This document shows positions 1 through 11,265 of a stretch of 64,000 bases of DNA, in pieces. This DNA is from Pisolithus tinctorius. Its lineage: Eukaryota > Basidiomycota > Agaricomycetes > Boletales > Pisolithaceae. The translations under genes were made by a program, and so were the position numbers. The first letter of the stretch is position 1, and each line of letters starts with the position of its first letter. Below the pieces are notes generated by a model that ran no database searches, had not been told where the DNA came from, and was given only the letters and a program-made list of their open reading frames with translations. Location of the stretch: positions 186,001 to 250,000 of the forward strand of contig JANFAH010000017.1 in NCBI GenBank assembly GCA_024663395.1, written 5' to 3'.

Positions 1-754
1 TAAAGTGTGGCTAGAAGCACGAAATTTGAAATGTTCCTATGAGAATAGGAAGCTTGCACCCAAACGAGAAGGACCCTTCACAATCTCCAACATCCTATCT
101 CTGATTATGTATCGCCTTGCGATCCCTGCGTGATGGAAGATCCATAATGTTTTCCATGCTTCTCTCTTAACGCCCTATCACGAAAATGACATTCACAGAC
201 CGAACTTCCCAGCTCCACCACCTGACCTGGTCAACGAGGAAGAAGAATATGAGGTTGAGGTGATAGTCGGCCACAAAAGGTCCGGCCATGGACACGCCTT
301 CTTAATCAAATGGAAGGGTTACCCTTCTTCCAAAAACTTGTGGCAGAAAGAGTCACACCTTGAACATGCAGATGATACGCTCTCTGCCTATAAGAAACGG
401 TTCCCCAGAGACTTCCCCCTCCAGAAACAACCCACTCAACGCTCCACTCGTACTGTCAGAAACATCACTCTTGAAATGCCTCCTCGTCGTTACACCTACC
501 CTCGTGAACCCTCTCACTGTCACACTCTGTTTGCTCGATGCCAATGTCAGCCCACCAGCGATCAGATGATCGCTTCGTATCGACTCTTCGTTGCTGATCC
601 TGCCATCATTGGTACCATCTACCATGAAGAGGATGAGGACTCCCCACTAGACCTCGTGTATCATGCTACTATCCAAGCCCTTCGGCTTGAAGAACTTTCC
701 CTCTATGTTAAAACTGCCAGAACCCCCTTCTATCCCCCGCTTGCACCATCCTGA
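1..754 (+). pseudogene. Ty3/gypsy pol, 3' end: integrase C-terminus and chromodomain
   Basis: The window opens inside a retrotransposon pol gene. In the frame starting at base 2 the integrase tail (lysine-rich, ...KREGPFTIS) is followed by WKIHNVFHASLLTPY, the usual sequence just before a chromodomain, then by the chromodomain itself (about 249-400: EVIVGHKRSG, FLIKWKGYPSSKNLW). Chromodomains in this family direct integration to particular chromatin. The frame contains a TGA at 131-133, just before WKIHNVFH, where an arginine or another codon would be expected. The gene is therefore decayed. It ends at the TGA at 752-754. The 5' part lies outside the window. Family call is firm; functional status is almost certainly dead. 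Confidence 0.85.
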
Positions 755-1482
755 ATGAAATTGCTGTCCAGCAGGTTCCCCTTTTACTTAAACTCTTTGA
801 TGTCTTAGGAGGCGCAGACCTCATCTACAATGTTCGACAGTACCCTACGTTGATCGCCCCCCCTCCTCCTGGGTCTAGAAGACCCTCAACTGCAACCCTC
901 CCTCCAGCCTCCTCCGTATCGTCCTCCCCTCCGGCATCATCGCCATCGTCGTCCTCCCACTCCTTTCGCTCTCTCCGAAGAGCCGACAGACCCCATGCCT
1001 GTTGCTTATCAGGCCCTAACCCTCAACCCTGCGAGTCTCACGACTCCCCATCTGAAGTAGACCCTGAGACCGCCTTTGGTGTCTCCCGTGCAGAACTCGA
1101 CTACACGCTAAATATCATCGAAACCCTTGCACAGTTGCCACCAACCCCTGTGCTGAACGCCATGACTGAGTTCGATAGACCTCTTACTCTGTCTGATCCA
1201 CGTTATTGTCAAGCATGTTACGTCTGTCGCTGCCTTGGCCACATCCACGTCAATTGTGGACTGTATGAATGTCCCCTTTGTCATGCCACTCGTCCTGGGC
1301 ATACTCAAGCCCAGTGTCCTTCCATATGCCCTCGTCATCCTTTACAGGACAGAATAGCTACCCCTGCCCTGGTAGATGATTGTACCCTCGTTGGGAGCGA
1401 GGATAACAACTTATACGACAATAGTTTTGATTTTGACGACTCTGCCATCAGTAATATGACCAGAGAACCTTACGGAGAGTAG
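712..1482 (+). CDS. Extra ORF downstream of gypsy pol with two zinc knuckles
   Basis: This frame opens at 712, overlapping the end of pol in another frame, and runs to the TAG at 1480. There is no good early ATG (first in-frame ATG near 1161), so it may be reached by frameshift or splicing. The N-terminal half is proline/serine rich. The C-terminal half contains CYVCRCLGHIHVNC, a perfect CX2CX4HX4C zinc knuckle, followed by a variant CX2CX6HX4C knuckle (CPLCHATRPGHTQAQC). Zinc knuckles bind nucleic acid and normally sit in Gag, so finding them after pol is unusual. It lies between the chromodomain and the LTR of the same element. A displaced Gag-like or accessory protein is the simplest reading; no function is shown. 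Confidence 0.6.
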   Translation, partial: NCQNPLLSPACTILNEIAVQQVPLLLKLFDVLGGADLIYNVRQYPTLIAPPPPGSRRPSTATLPPASSVSSSPPASSPSSSSHSFRSLRRADRPHACCLSGPNPQPCESHDSPSEVDPETAFGVSRAELDYTLNIIETLAQLPPTPVLNAMTEFDRPLTLSDPRYCQACYVCRCLGHIHVNCGLYECPLCHATRPGHTQAQCPSICPRHPLQDRIATPALVDDCTLVGSEDNNLYDNSFDFDDSAISNMTREPYGE

Positions 1483-1519
1483 TTGAAGTCGGGGGCTTCA
1501 ACGCTTAGAAAGTGGGTAA

Positions 1520-1970
1520 TGTTATGTTTCACCCCTAACTTTTCCTCTTCTGTTGTACATTTACCTTACTGTTGATCCATTGGACTCAGTTTCCTTTTAG
1601 AGCTGTCTTCTCTCTGATCTGACAGCTCTCTATTTCCACCACTGGCATTGCTAGCTTGTTACATGCTTAGGACATGTGTCGTTGTTGTTCAACCAATGGC
1701 ATAGTTACCTCTAGTACATGAGGATGCCTCGCGGTCCTCCTTTTGTAGTATTTAGGTCACCGGCTCAAGTCCTGGAGACCCAGACTTGAGCTGCTCAATT
1801 ATATGCAGCGTTCTCAGAACTTTGCCCTCAGTGTCCCTAACAAGGACCACTCTACCAGCATTGCCCTAAATCCTCTGTCGTTTACAGAGGTTACTGCAGC
1901 CGTTTGCTCAGTAGAAACCACAGTCTGCGTTTGAGCTCTCCCTACGTCTTGACTTCGGTCGAGCATAACA
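1520..1970 (+). mobile_element. 3' LTR of the Ty3/gypsy element
   Basis: A 451-bp block starts TGTTATG and ends CATAACA, a perfect 7-bp terminal inverted repeat. A purine-rich tract (GAAAGTGGG) precedes it immediately, as expected for plus-strand priming. It lies directly after the element's coding region and directly abuts the 43-bp minisatellite, so the element inserted at or in that array. The 5' LTR is outside the window, so the target duplication cannot be confirmed. Confidence 0.85.
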
Positions 1971-2362
1971 CCCAGTGCATGCTGGGGGATTCCCCAGGCT
2001 AAATGGACCTCTTCCCAGGGCATGCTGGGGGAATCCCCAGGCTAAATGGACCTGTTCCCAGTGCATCCTGGGGGATTCTCCAGCCTAAATGGACCTGTTC
2101 CTACAGCATCCTGGGGGATTCCCCAGGCTAAATGGACCTGTTCCCAGTGCATGCTGGGGGATTCCCCAGGCTAAATGGACCTGTTCCTAATGCATGCTGG
2201 GGGATTCCCCAGGCTAAATGGACCTGTCCCCAGTGCATGCTGGGGGATTCTCCAGCCTAAATGGACCTGTTCCCAGTGCATGCTGGGGGATTCCCCAGCC
2301 TAAATGGACCTGTTTCCTGGGCATCCTGGGGATTTCTCCAGTGCAAAATGGACCTGTTTCAT
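1971..2362 (+). repeat. 43-bp minisatellite array, left copy
   Basis: About nine tandem units. The marker AAATGGACC recurs at 2001, 2044, 2087, 2130, 2173, 2216, 2259 and 2302, exactly 43 bp apart, then at 2346. Each unit carries a GGGGGATTCCCC-type near-palindrome. Half of the unit resembles the 21-bp repeat that follows, so the two arrays look related. The first unit begins immediately after the gypsy LTR. Confidence 0.95.
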
Positions 2363-2374
2363 GGGCATCCTGGG

Positions 2375-3395
2375 GAATCTCCCACCCACTCTGGGGATTC
2401 TCCAAGGAATGCTGGGGATTCTGCAGGCCAGGCTGTGGATTCTCCAACTCACTCTGGGGATTCTCCAGGCAATGCTGGGGATTCTCCAGGTCATGCAGGG
2501 GATTCTCCAACTCATTCTGGGGATTCTCCAGGCAATGCTGGGGATTCTCCAACTCACTCTGGGGATTCTCCAACCACCCTGGGGATTCTCCAGGCCATGC
2601 TGGAGATTCTCCCACCCACCCTGGGGATTCTCCAGGCCATGCTGGGGATTCCCCAACTCACTCTGGGGATTCTCCAACCCACCCTGGGGATTCTCCAGGC
2701 CATGCTGGGGATTCTCCAACCCACCCTGGGGATTCTCCAGGCCATGCTGGGGATTCCCCAACTCACTCTGGGGATTCTCCAGGCAATGCTGGGGGTTCTC
2801 CAACCCTCCCTGGGGAATCTCCAGGCAATGCTGGAGATTCTCCCACCCACTCTGGGGATTCTCCAAGGCATGCTGGGGAATCTCCAGGCAATGTTGGGGA
2901 TTCTCCAACCCACTCTGGGGATTCTCCAAGGCATGCTGGGGATTCTCCAACCCACTCTGGGGATTCTCCAAGGAATGCTGGGGATTCTCCAGGCAATGTT
3001 GGGGATTCTCCAATGCACCCTGGGGATTCTCCAACCCACTCTGGGGATTCTCCAGGCCATGCTGGGGATTCTCCCACCCACTCTGGGGATTCTCCAAGGA
3101 ATGCTGGGGATTCTCCAGGAAATGTTGGGGAATCTCCAACCCACCCTGGGGATTCTCCAGGCCACACTGGGGATTCTCCAACCCACTCTGGGGATTCTCC
3201 AGGCCATGCTGGGGATTCTCCAACTCACTCTGGGGAATCTCCAGGCAATGCTGGAGATTCTCCCACCCACTCTGGGGATTCTCCAAGGAATGCTGGGGAT
3301 TCTCCAGGCCATGCTGGGGAATCTCCAACCCACTCTGGGGATTCTCCAAGGACTGCTGGGGATTCTCCAGCCAATGTTGGGGAATCACACTTTGG
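2375..3395 (+). repeat. 21-bp minisatellite array, left copy
   Basis: Roughly 48 tandem units of a 21-bp sequence of the type GGGGATTCTCCAxxxxAxxCT. Variants alternate, mainly AACCCACTCT and AGGCAATGCT versions. Because 21 is a multiple of three and the unit has no stop codon in any frame, long open frames arise on both strands; these are not genes. The array ends near 3395 in unique sequence. Confidence 0.95.
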
Positions 3396-3940
3396 GGGGG
3401 TGCTACTGCAAGGCACATGGTACCAGTTGCATTGGGCATGCTCCCCCATGCCACACCCCAATTCTGGTAGCCATTTCCCCACTGGGGAGTGAGCAATGGA
3501 ATGTTTTTGATATGTTTTGGAAATCTCCATTATTTTCTTTGCACTTTTTGGGGTTTTCCCATGCATATGGAATGTGTAATTGGCTTCCCATTCACTCAAT
3601 TCCACATGGACTGTGCTGAAACCTTGTACATAGGTGGATGTAGACATGGAGAATGTAACCAAGGTATTCAAAATTGCATAGACCCCATGAGGGGTGCATG
3701 GTGTGATGCCTTTTGGCTGTTGCCATTCCTGTTATAGCCCAGCAACCAGAGCATTTGATTGGTTGACATTTTGACATAAGGTAAAGACCATCTAGACCGG
3801 TCGACCTACCGAAATACAGACCATTACATCGAGGAATGAATGAGTGGTAACATGATTCATGTTGTAGCACAGCCACACTATGGAACAGCATGCATTCAGG
3901 GGCGGCTTAGTCATGTGCCAGGTTTATAGTGCCGAACATG
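3396..3940. other. Unique spacer, no gene seen
   Basis: About 540 bases of moderately AT-rich sequence follow the left minisatellite. Only short open frames are present and none shows a recognisable domain or codon pattern. It is the start of the 2.5-kb core between the two mirror-image arrays. Confidence 0.5.
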
Positions 3941-3944
3941 CAGT

Positions 3945-4372
3945 GAGTGCAGTCACGTGATGTCATGTGACACAAGTACCTGTGACTACCGGGATCATGT
4001 GACCGGCCTTTGAATCACCCGAAGCACCTGGTCACGTGCACACCAATCACGTGCCCACAATTGTGAGTTCAGTCATGTGACATCATGTGATCGCTGTTTG
4101 GACTCAACATGTGATCATTAGGATCACGTGACTGACCCCTGTTGTGACCCAAGGCACCCAGTCACGTGACTAACCAGCGTGTGATGATCCCTCTGGCCAC
4201 TTCGTGACCAGTTGTCACATGACTCCAGATCACAGGACCAGGATAGGTGTGTGTCACGTGACTCCTGCAATGGCCATTTGGAGGACATCATGTCACGTGA
4301 GGTTATGTAATTGATCACGTGGCAGTCACACGTGACCTATTCGTCACGTGATCCTATGTCATGTGACTTCTT
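3945..4372. repeat. Dense cluster of TCACGTGA-like palindromes
   Basis: Within about 430 bp there are around eighteen copies of CACGTG, CATGTG or close variants, mostly as (G/A)TCACGTGA or GTCATGTGAC, for example near 3952, 3963, 4033, 4073, 4122, 4162, 4254, 4293, 4314 and 4345. CACGTG is the core site of bHLH-type regulators, but spacing here is irregular and the stretch could equally be a degenerate short-repeat expansion. No coding potential is seen. Confidence 0.7.
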
Positions 4373-4384
4373 TGCTCCGACTCG

Positions 4385-4515
4385 ACCCTACACTTTTTGT
4401 AGTCAACAGTAGTCAAAAGTACACACTACCAAAGTGTAGCATAGCCTACACTATGTAGCACTACAAACTACTACAACTAGTACACTAGTATGTGTTGCTA
4501 CTACAGGGAGTGATA
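4385..4515. repeat. TACACTA/TAGTGTA palindrome-rich stretch
   Basis: Short sequences such as TACACT, AGTGTA, GTAGTAG and CTACTAC recur in both orientations over about 130 bp and could fold on themselves. This may be the remnant of a small inverted-repeat element. No ends or target duplication were identified. Confidence 0.45.
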
Positions 4516-4959
4516 ATGGAGTGATGTTGTCATAATGAAAGTTGTAGCCCCTGATTGTGCAATCATGGCAGTATGCCTATCTTATCAGAAAGTGGAAAAT
4601 TGCATGAGAAAAACACAAAGCACTTGTGATCAGCACTATGCTAGGAGAAATCAATGGCCAGCCTGGAGTCCCCAGGCATGGTGCTGCAGAAAAAACAGGT
4701 TTTCTCAAAGTTGGTGCCTATGTCACTGCTGCCTATGCCTTCACCCATCTTCCTAATTAGGAAGTCATGCTGTGAAATCTTTTTTTTTGTGTTAGAGAGC
4801 AATAGTACTACTATTCTAGAGCATGAAAACCACTCATTTAATTCCACATATCTAATCTAGTCACTCCTTGCTGGTTCTTCTTTATAAATGCCTTGACAAA
4901 AGACAGCTGATGGCCCTCAAATTCCAACTGTATCTTGGAGTACAGAGACAATTTGGCAA

Positions 4960-5858
4960 CTTGTTTCTGAAATTGAGAAGCCAGCCAATCTGAAGGTTCT
5001 CTTTGGTATCAAGGAAAATTCCAATGATGTAATTGCATTGTTTATATGAGGGAGGCTAGCTAACTTGACCTGCAGAGAAAAACTGGGGACTACAAGGTTG
5101 CTGTCTACCAGGCCATTGCACAGGCTCTTATACCAGAGGTTGCCAATGTCTTCTGGAATACTGCTGGTGATCATATCAAGAAGATTGAGTGGTGAGTATT
5201 TTCACAAATGGCTGTGTCTTGCTGAGTTGATTTCCACTAGGTTGAAGGACTGCTATGTCAAGCTTGCTGCCAAGCTCAAGCAGACTGGTGGTGAAGTCAA
5301 AGATGGGGAGGATCCTGACACTGAGGAGAACCCTGATGTCTCCATGGACCTCTACATCCCTGCCAAGGGCCCTGATGAGAATACTCCTGAGTTAGCCTGC
5401 AATGTTTTTGGTGAGTGATTATTTGCTGATTTTTTTTTTCACAGAAGAATATATAGAACTTTTTGGAGAGTCATATAAAGCAGTGGAAACGCTTTCCCAA
5501 CTGTCACTGAATTTGGGCCACTCATGCAAATATCAACCCCCTTGCATTGACCACAGGTGTTAGCCATAGTGGATGCAGAGTCACTTGGATGCAGCCAGTG
5601 TTAGATGAAAATATTGACCCCATCCTCTTGGTGCAGTCACAACCAGTGGCAGCAGGCTCAGAGAACTCTAGTGGGCCTGACACTGTGCACACCACCCCCA
5701 CTCCCACCCTGCTTCACAACTTTCTGCAGCCCACTGACATGCAAAGAAGTGGTGCATGCAATATCCTCCAGGGTGGCACCATATTGCACATTTGGGATGA
5801 AATGGAAGTTAGCACAAGCTCAAACAATCTAGAAGAAAGAGGGAGTTACAGCATCTGA
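4960..5858 (+). pseudogene. Broken multi-exon gene, Myb/SANT-like family remnant
   Basis: The readable part codes for AVYQAIAQALIPEV and DHIKKIEW, then an intron with GTGAGT donor and CTAG acceptor (about 5189-5240), then LKDCYVKLAAKLKQTGG and YIPAKGPDENTPELA, then a second intron (GTGAGT...TTTTTTCACAG, about 5411-5444). The next exon resembles the same family (KQWKRFPNCH, IWATHANINPLALTTGV) but with a TGA at 5508-5510 and a shift of frame relative to the spliced frame. The helical, lysine-rich pattern with a tryptophan suggests a Myb/SANT-like DNA-binding domain of a kind seen in many Agaricomycete multicopy genes; this is recalled, not computed. It lies in the core between the mirrored minisatellites. 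Start codon not identified. The gene seems dead. Confidence 0.45.
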
Positions 5859-5917
5859 CCAGTGGTACAAGTAACACAAAGATACATCAGTGTCTATCCC
5901 CAGGACATAACAGAATG

Positions 5918-7470
5918 GGTGGGAAATCCCCAGCATTGACTGGAGAATCACCAGCATTCCTTGGAGGATGCCCATAGTGGATTGGGGAATTCCCAGCATT
6001 GCCTGGAGAATGTGCAGAGAGGGTTGGAGATTCCATGACATTGCCTGGAGAATCCCCAGAGTGGGTTGGAGATTCCCCAACATTGCCTGGAGAATCCCCA
6101 GCATTCCTTGGAGAATCCCCAGAGTGGGTTGGAGATTCCCCAACATTGCTGGGAGAATCCCCAGAGTGGGTGGGGGAATCCCTGGAGTGGGTTGGAGATT
6201 CCCCAACATTGGCTGGAGAATCCCCAGCAGTCCTTGGAGAATCCCCAGATTGGGTTGGAGATTCCCCAGCATGGCCTGGAGAATCCCCAGCATTCCTTGG
6301 AGAATCCCCAGAGTGGGTGGGAGAATCTCCAGCATTGCCTGGAGATTCCCCAGAGTGAGTTGGAGAATCCCCAGCATGGCCTGGAGAATCCCCAGAGTGG
6401 GTTGGAGAATCCCCAGTGTGGCCTGGAGAATCCCCAGGGTGGGTTGGAGAATCCCCAACATTGCCTGGAGAATCCCCAGCATTCCTTGGAGATTCCCCAG
6501 AGTGGGTTGGAGAATCCCCAGAGTGGGTGGGAGAATCCCCAGCATGGCCTGGAGAATCCCCAGAGTGGGTTGGAGAATCCCCAGGGTGCATTGGAGAATC
6601 CCCAACATTGCCTGGAGAATCCCCAGCATTCCTTGGAGAATCCCCAGAGTGGGTTGGAGAATCTCCAACATTGCCTGGAGATTCCCCAGGGAGGGTTGGA
6701 GAATCCCCAACATTGCCTGGAGAATCCCCAGCATGCCTTGGAGAATCCCCAGAGTGGGTTGGAGAATCCCCAACATTGCCTGGAGAATCCCCAGCATGCC
6801 TTGGAGAATCCCCAGAGTGGGTTGGAGAATCCCCAACATTGCCTGGAGATTCCCCAGCATGCCTTGGAGAATCCCCAGAGTGGGTGGGAGAATCTCCAGC
6901 ATTGCCTGGAGATTCCCCAGGGAGGGTTGGAGAACCCCCAGCATTGCCTGGAGAATCCCCAGAGTGAGTTGGGGAATCCCCAGCATGGCCTGGAGAATCC
7001 CCAGGGTGGGTTGGAGAATCCCCAGCATGGCCTGGAGAATCCCCAGAGTGAGTTGGGGAATCCCCAGCATGGCCTGGAGAATCCCCAGAGTGAGTTGGGG
7101 AATCCCCAGCATGGCCTGGAGAATCCCCAAGGTGGGTGGGAGAAACTCCAGCATGGCCTGGAGAATCCCCAGGGTGGGTTGGAGAATCCCCAGCATGGCC
7201 TGGAGAATCCCCAGGGTGGTTGGAGAATCCCCAGCATTGCCTGGAGAATCCCCAGAGTGAGTTGGAGAATCCCCAGAGTGAGTTGGAGAATCCCCAGCAT
7301 TGCCTGGAGAATCCCCAGAATGAGTTGGAGAATCCCCTGCATGACCTGGAGAATCCCCAGCATTGCCTGGAGAATCCATAGAGTGAGTTGGAGAATCCAC
7401 AGCATGGTCTGCAGAATCCCCAGCATTCCTTGGAGAATCCCCAGAGTGGGTGGGAGATTCCCCAGGATGC
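5918..7470 (-). repeat. 21-bp minisatellite array, right copy (inverted)
   Basis: About 74 units of the same 21-bp repeat as at 2375-3395, now in reverse orientation. Read on the minus strand, the order of variant units near the junction with the 43-bp array follows that of the left copy almost unit by unit, with extra units inserted. This array is about 500 bp longer than the left one. All open frames in it are by-products of the period. Confidence 0.95.
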
Positions 7471-8060
7471 CCATGAAACAGGTCCATTTTGCACTGGAGA
7501 AATCCCCAGGATGCCCAGGAAACAGGTCCATTTAGGCTGGGGAATCCCCCACCATGCACTGGGAACAGGTCCATTTAGGCTGGAGAATCCCCCAGCATGC
7601 ACTGGGAACAGGTCCATTTAGCCTGGGGAAACCCCCAGGATGCCCTGGGAACAGGTCCATTAGGCTGGAGAATCCCCCAGGATGCACTGGGGACAGGTCC
7701 ATTTAGCCTGGGGAATCCCCCAGCATGCATTAGGAACAGGTCCATTTAGCCTGGGGAATCCCCCAGCATGCACTGGGAACAGGTCCATTTAGCCTGGGGA
7801 ATCCCCCATGATGCCCAGGAAACAGGTCCATTTAGCCTGGGGAATCCCCCAGGATGCTGTAGGAACAGGTCCATTTAGGCTGGAGAATCCCCCAGGATGC
7901 ACTGGGAACAGGTCCATTTAGCCTGGGGAATCCCCCAGCATGCCCTGGGAACAGGTCCATTTAGCCTGGGGAATCCCCCAGCATGCCCAGGGAACAGGTC
8001 CATTTAGCCTGGGGAATCCCCCAGGTTGCCCAGGAAATAGGTCTATTAATCCACTGGGGA
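7471..8060 (-). repeat. 43-bp minisatellite array, right copy (inverted)
   Basis: About thirteen 43-bp units in reverse orientation, recognised by GGTCCATTTAG...GGGGAATCCCCCAG. It mirrors the array at 1971-2362, so the order across the region is 43-bp, 21-bp, core, 21-bp, 43-bp. Its outer end merges with the 3' end of the alpha-kinase gene on the minus strand. Confidence 0.95.
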
Positions 8061-11000
8061 AAGCCCTGTTTGGACCCCAGGCACTCTGTTATAGATATAA
8101 TAATCCTGGGGCAAGTCCATGTCTGACCCCTTGCTCTGGAGAATCTCCAGGGCCTGACGAATCTCCAGCAGTTGCTGGGAATACCCAGGTGGACAACACC
8201 TATTAGGTGGATACATCTATAAGAATATATGAACCTAATAGGTCTCCTGGGGGGGGGTGACTGAAGTGGCCATTTGCAATACTTGTTACAGACATGCTGG
8301 TGCTCAAATGCCACAACTTCATCCTCCATATTACCTTCCCCAAACAAGATCCAGCCTTGGTTAACATCGCTGGAAAGCAAGGTGATTCATCACTCTATTA
8401 CACACAATCAGGGTGTCAGGTGGTTATTGCACACGGGTGGGTGAGAATTTGGGGATCTGATAACAGCATCGTACTGCCTGCATAAGAAGTCACAGAAGTC
8501 AGTGCATCAATGTACTATGATTGGATCCAAGGCGACTTACCTTGGTAATCAGAAATGTATACTTGACCATTTGTGTTGCTGTATTGGATGTGTTGTGTGA
8601 ATGCGAGAAATTCTGCCATTTCATACCTGTACTCACCAGGTTTGGGGAAGGGATTGGGGTTGCTGTTGTGAATAAACTTCGTGAACTTCTTCAAATCACT
8701 GCCACTGATTCCGTCTGGGCCATTGTCAAATCTAATCAACTCCTTGGCAAGGTACATAGCACTGGTGGAGCCAGGTTTTGGGGCATGAGGCCCTGTGGGA
8801 CCACCCAGATGGTGTGAATATGCGACCACTAGGCCAGCAACTATGAAACACAAGATGGGGATTTTGAAAGGAGGGGGATCTGTAGATTCAGAGATGCAAT
8901 GATGGATGTAGTTGTAGGTCATGTTGAGGAGCGCCTTTGACCAATACAAAATGTTGGCCTCCCAAACGAGCTTTATCGACTCTTCATGCAGTGTCAGTCA
9001 TGTATAGGGTGGACCGCCCTGCATGACATCATATGGACACTTGAGGGCGATTTCTTCGTTTGGGGTAGACCCAAGGGAGTTGGCTGTGCTCCCGAAAATG
9101 TTGATTCAGGCGTGTTGTGCTGTCTTAAATGCACCTACACCAATGATGTCATGACTGGAGTGAGTTACCAGGATCATACCAGAGAGAGAATTGATCTTGT
9201 TGATGTCAAAGGTGTTGTTTCCCCTGATGAGCTCTGTTATGTCATGAGTGGGTATCAGATAGAAGTTGATCAGTTCGAATTTCTGCTTAAGTACTGATGT
9301 CACAATGCATTAGCATAGGTCAATGAAGATTGTAGTGTGATGTCCTGGTCTGTAGCTTGAACTTCCCTCTGCCTCTGGACTGGAGTGCAGTTTTGAGATG
9401 GTCAGGGTCTGGAAGCAACACAGTGGTGGGCTTATTACGAGGCAGAGTGAAACCTGTTGCGCTTGAGATACTGTTCGATTCAGGGTCTGTAAGCGACATG
9501 GCAAGAGGCTTCTTACACCAAGGTACAGTGAGACCTGCTGTGCTTGAGATATTGCTGCTTGATTCAAGGTTGTCAAGGTCTAGAATCGAGGTGACAGACT
9601 TCTTATGAGGTGGAGAAAGACCTGTTGTACTTGAGATACTGCATGATTGGTGATGGCGGCATTTGGTGAGCATACTTGTACCTGCCTCCATCATCAAAGA
9701 GGCAGATGGCTCTGTCTGGTCGAAGAGACACAGGATATCATGAGAAATAGGGTGATTGAAGAGGGTTGTAGTTGATGTCCATGGGGCAGATACAGCTGGA
9801 GCCTCGGAACCCTTGGGAGTGGTGGCAGCATTAGTGATGGATGTCACAGGAAGCATGGATGTGCCTGCTGCTGTGGTGTCATTGAGTTTCTCCTGGGAAG
9901 CCTTGAGCTCCTGCCACTGGCTTGCAGGGACAACAATGTAGAGACTGAACTGCTTGGCCTTGAAGACCATGGCTTGGGAATTTTTGTGGGTGGCCGGATG
10001 GAGGCACTGGGCATAGAAGTATGGCTCGTTCGATGTCAGTGAGTGTTGGAAGAGATCCACCCACATCACATTGCACACTACAAACTCAGAGTCGCACCAC
10101 AGGAATTCAGGATGGAAAGCTTGGATACATGGGGTGATTGTGTGGAGGGTGATGTCCACGAGCTTGGCTGCTGAGGCCAAGGCATTAATGTCCTTCAGGC
10201 CCTCACATATGTTCTGTTATAACATGTTAGCTATGTTGACAGGGATAAGCCCACATAATACACATACTCTGATGGGATTTCCCCAAAGACCTTTCTTCCT
10301 AACCCCAGATTCATATAATGCTGAAACCTCCAATGATATTGTTTCCACAGGTGGGGGGTGGTGGGCCACATGTTGCCAGTGTTTATGCTGAACAGCATAC
10401 TGCAGGTGCTGCGGAGTATAGCCAACAGAGCCAGCAGGCAATGAAGCACCTGCACCTGCTGGTGCCATGGCTGAAGGCACATGAATGTTGGGTCCTCAGA
10501 TTGGAAGTTGTGGATGTGGCGTGCAGCTGATGCTCGGCAGTTGGATCAGAATGGGCAGAGGTGGCATGCGAAGGTTCGCCATAGCCATGACTGGAGGGGG
10601 ATTAATTGATGCTGTATAAAAACTAAGTAAAAAAATGGACAGGGAATGGTCATTCATAACTCACCGCATGACTGAGCAGCACCCACAGATTGGTGAATGG
10701 CTCGTGGACTTGGTAGTGACACTGTCAAAGGGTAAGTGGATATTTGCCAGATGTAGAACTGGAAAGTTCACTAACCTTGGGCTTGGCTAACAGTTGTCAA
10801 AGGCTTCCTCTGATAATGTGCATAGCAACTACCACACACATATCTGCCAGGCTTGGTCTGGTCAATGGGTGCGATGTAGTGGCAAGGTTCACCCAGGTTG
10901 ATGACAACTGTGCAGGAAGGTTGCTGGCAAAGCCTTGCTACTTGTGCATATGCATCTTCACTGAACTGTGTGACAAGGTGTGAGCTTGGATCAGTAGTGG

Positions 11001-11265
11001 ACATGTCAGTGATTTTTACTGCACCTGTATATGCAACGCACAGTGATTTATACTGCACATGTATATGCAATGCAACAAATGTCCGCCAGACATGTGAGGA
11101 CAGGGGAATCGAGACTTGAGACTCACTGACGATTGATGCCTTCATGCTGGAAGGACAGGCAGGTGCAGAGTGCACTCGAGGAATGCACCCAAGTTGGAAA
11201 CACTCGGGAGGCACAGGAAGGGAATGGTCAGTTCTTAAGTGCATCCACATTGAAATGAAAGACAC
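7961..11265 (-). pseudogene. Alpha-kinase family gene, broken by two TGA codons
   Basis: Read right to left. The N-terminal region (11265-10771) is cysteine-rich, ending CGSCYAHYQRKPL. The next readable exon holds PPPVETISLEVSALYE, then an intron (10214-10267) joining to NICEGLKDINA. A Ser/Thr-rich linker follows to 9320. The kinase domain starts at 9303 with a glycine-rich loop (GVGAFKTAQ), continues with IALKCPYD (candidate ATP-binding lysine), WEANILYWSKALLNMTY and AEFLAFTQH, and ends YISDYQG, intron 8478-8540, STMLLSDPQILTHP, intron 8370-8434, DVNQGWILFGEGN and HVCNKYCKW. This is the classic alpha-kinase C-terminus of Agaricomycetes. In-frame TGA codons at 9106-9108 and 8998-9000 interrupt the domain. 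After CKW, where relatives usually stop, the frame runs on about 85 residues into the minisatellite. Family certain, function lost unless those stops are spliced out. Confidence 0.8.

Noticed and set aside
2218..3619. Long open frames on both strands across the left minisatellite (up to 450 codons)
   Set aside because: The 21-bp unit is a multiple of three and lacks stops in all frames, so every frame is open. Products are simple heptapeptide repeats with no start or splice context.
2375..7470. CRISPR-like regular repeats
   Set aside because: Units are directly tandem with no spacers, and the sequence is fungal.
5829..7617. Long open frames on both strands across the right minisatellite (up to 581 codons)
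   Set aside because: Same cause as on the left; frames are by-products of the repeat period.
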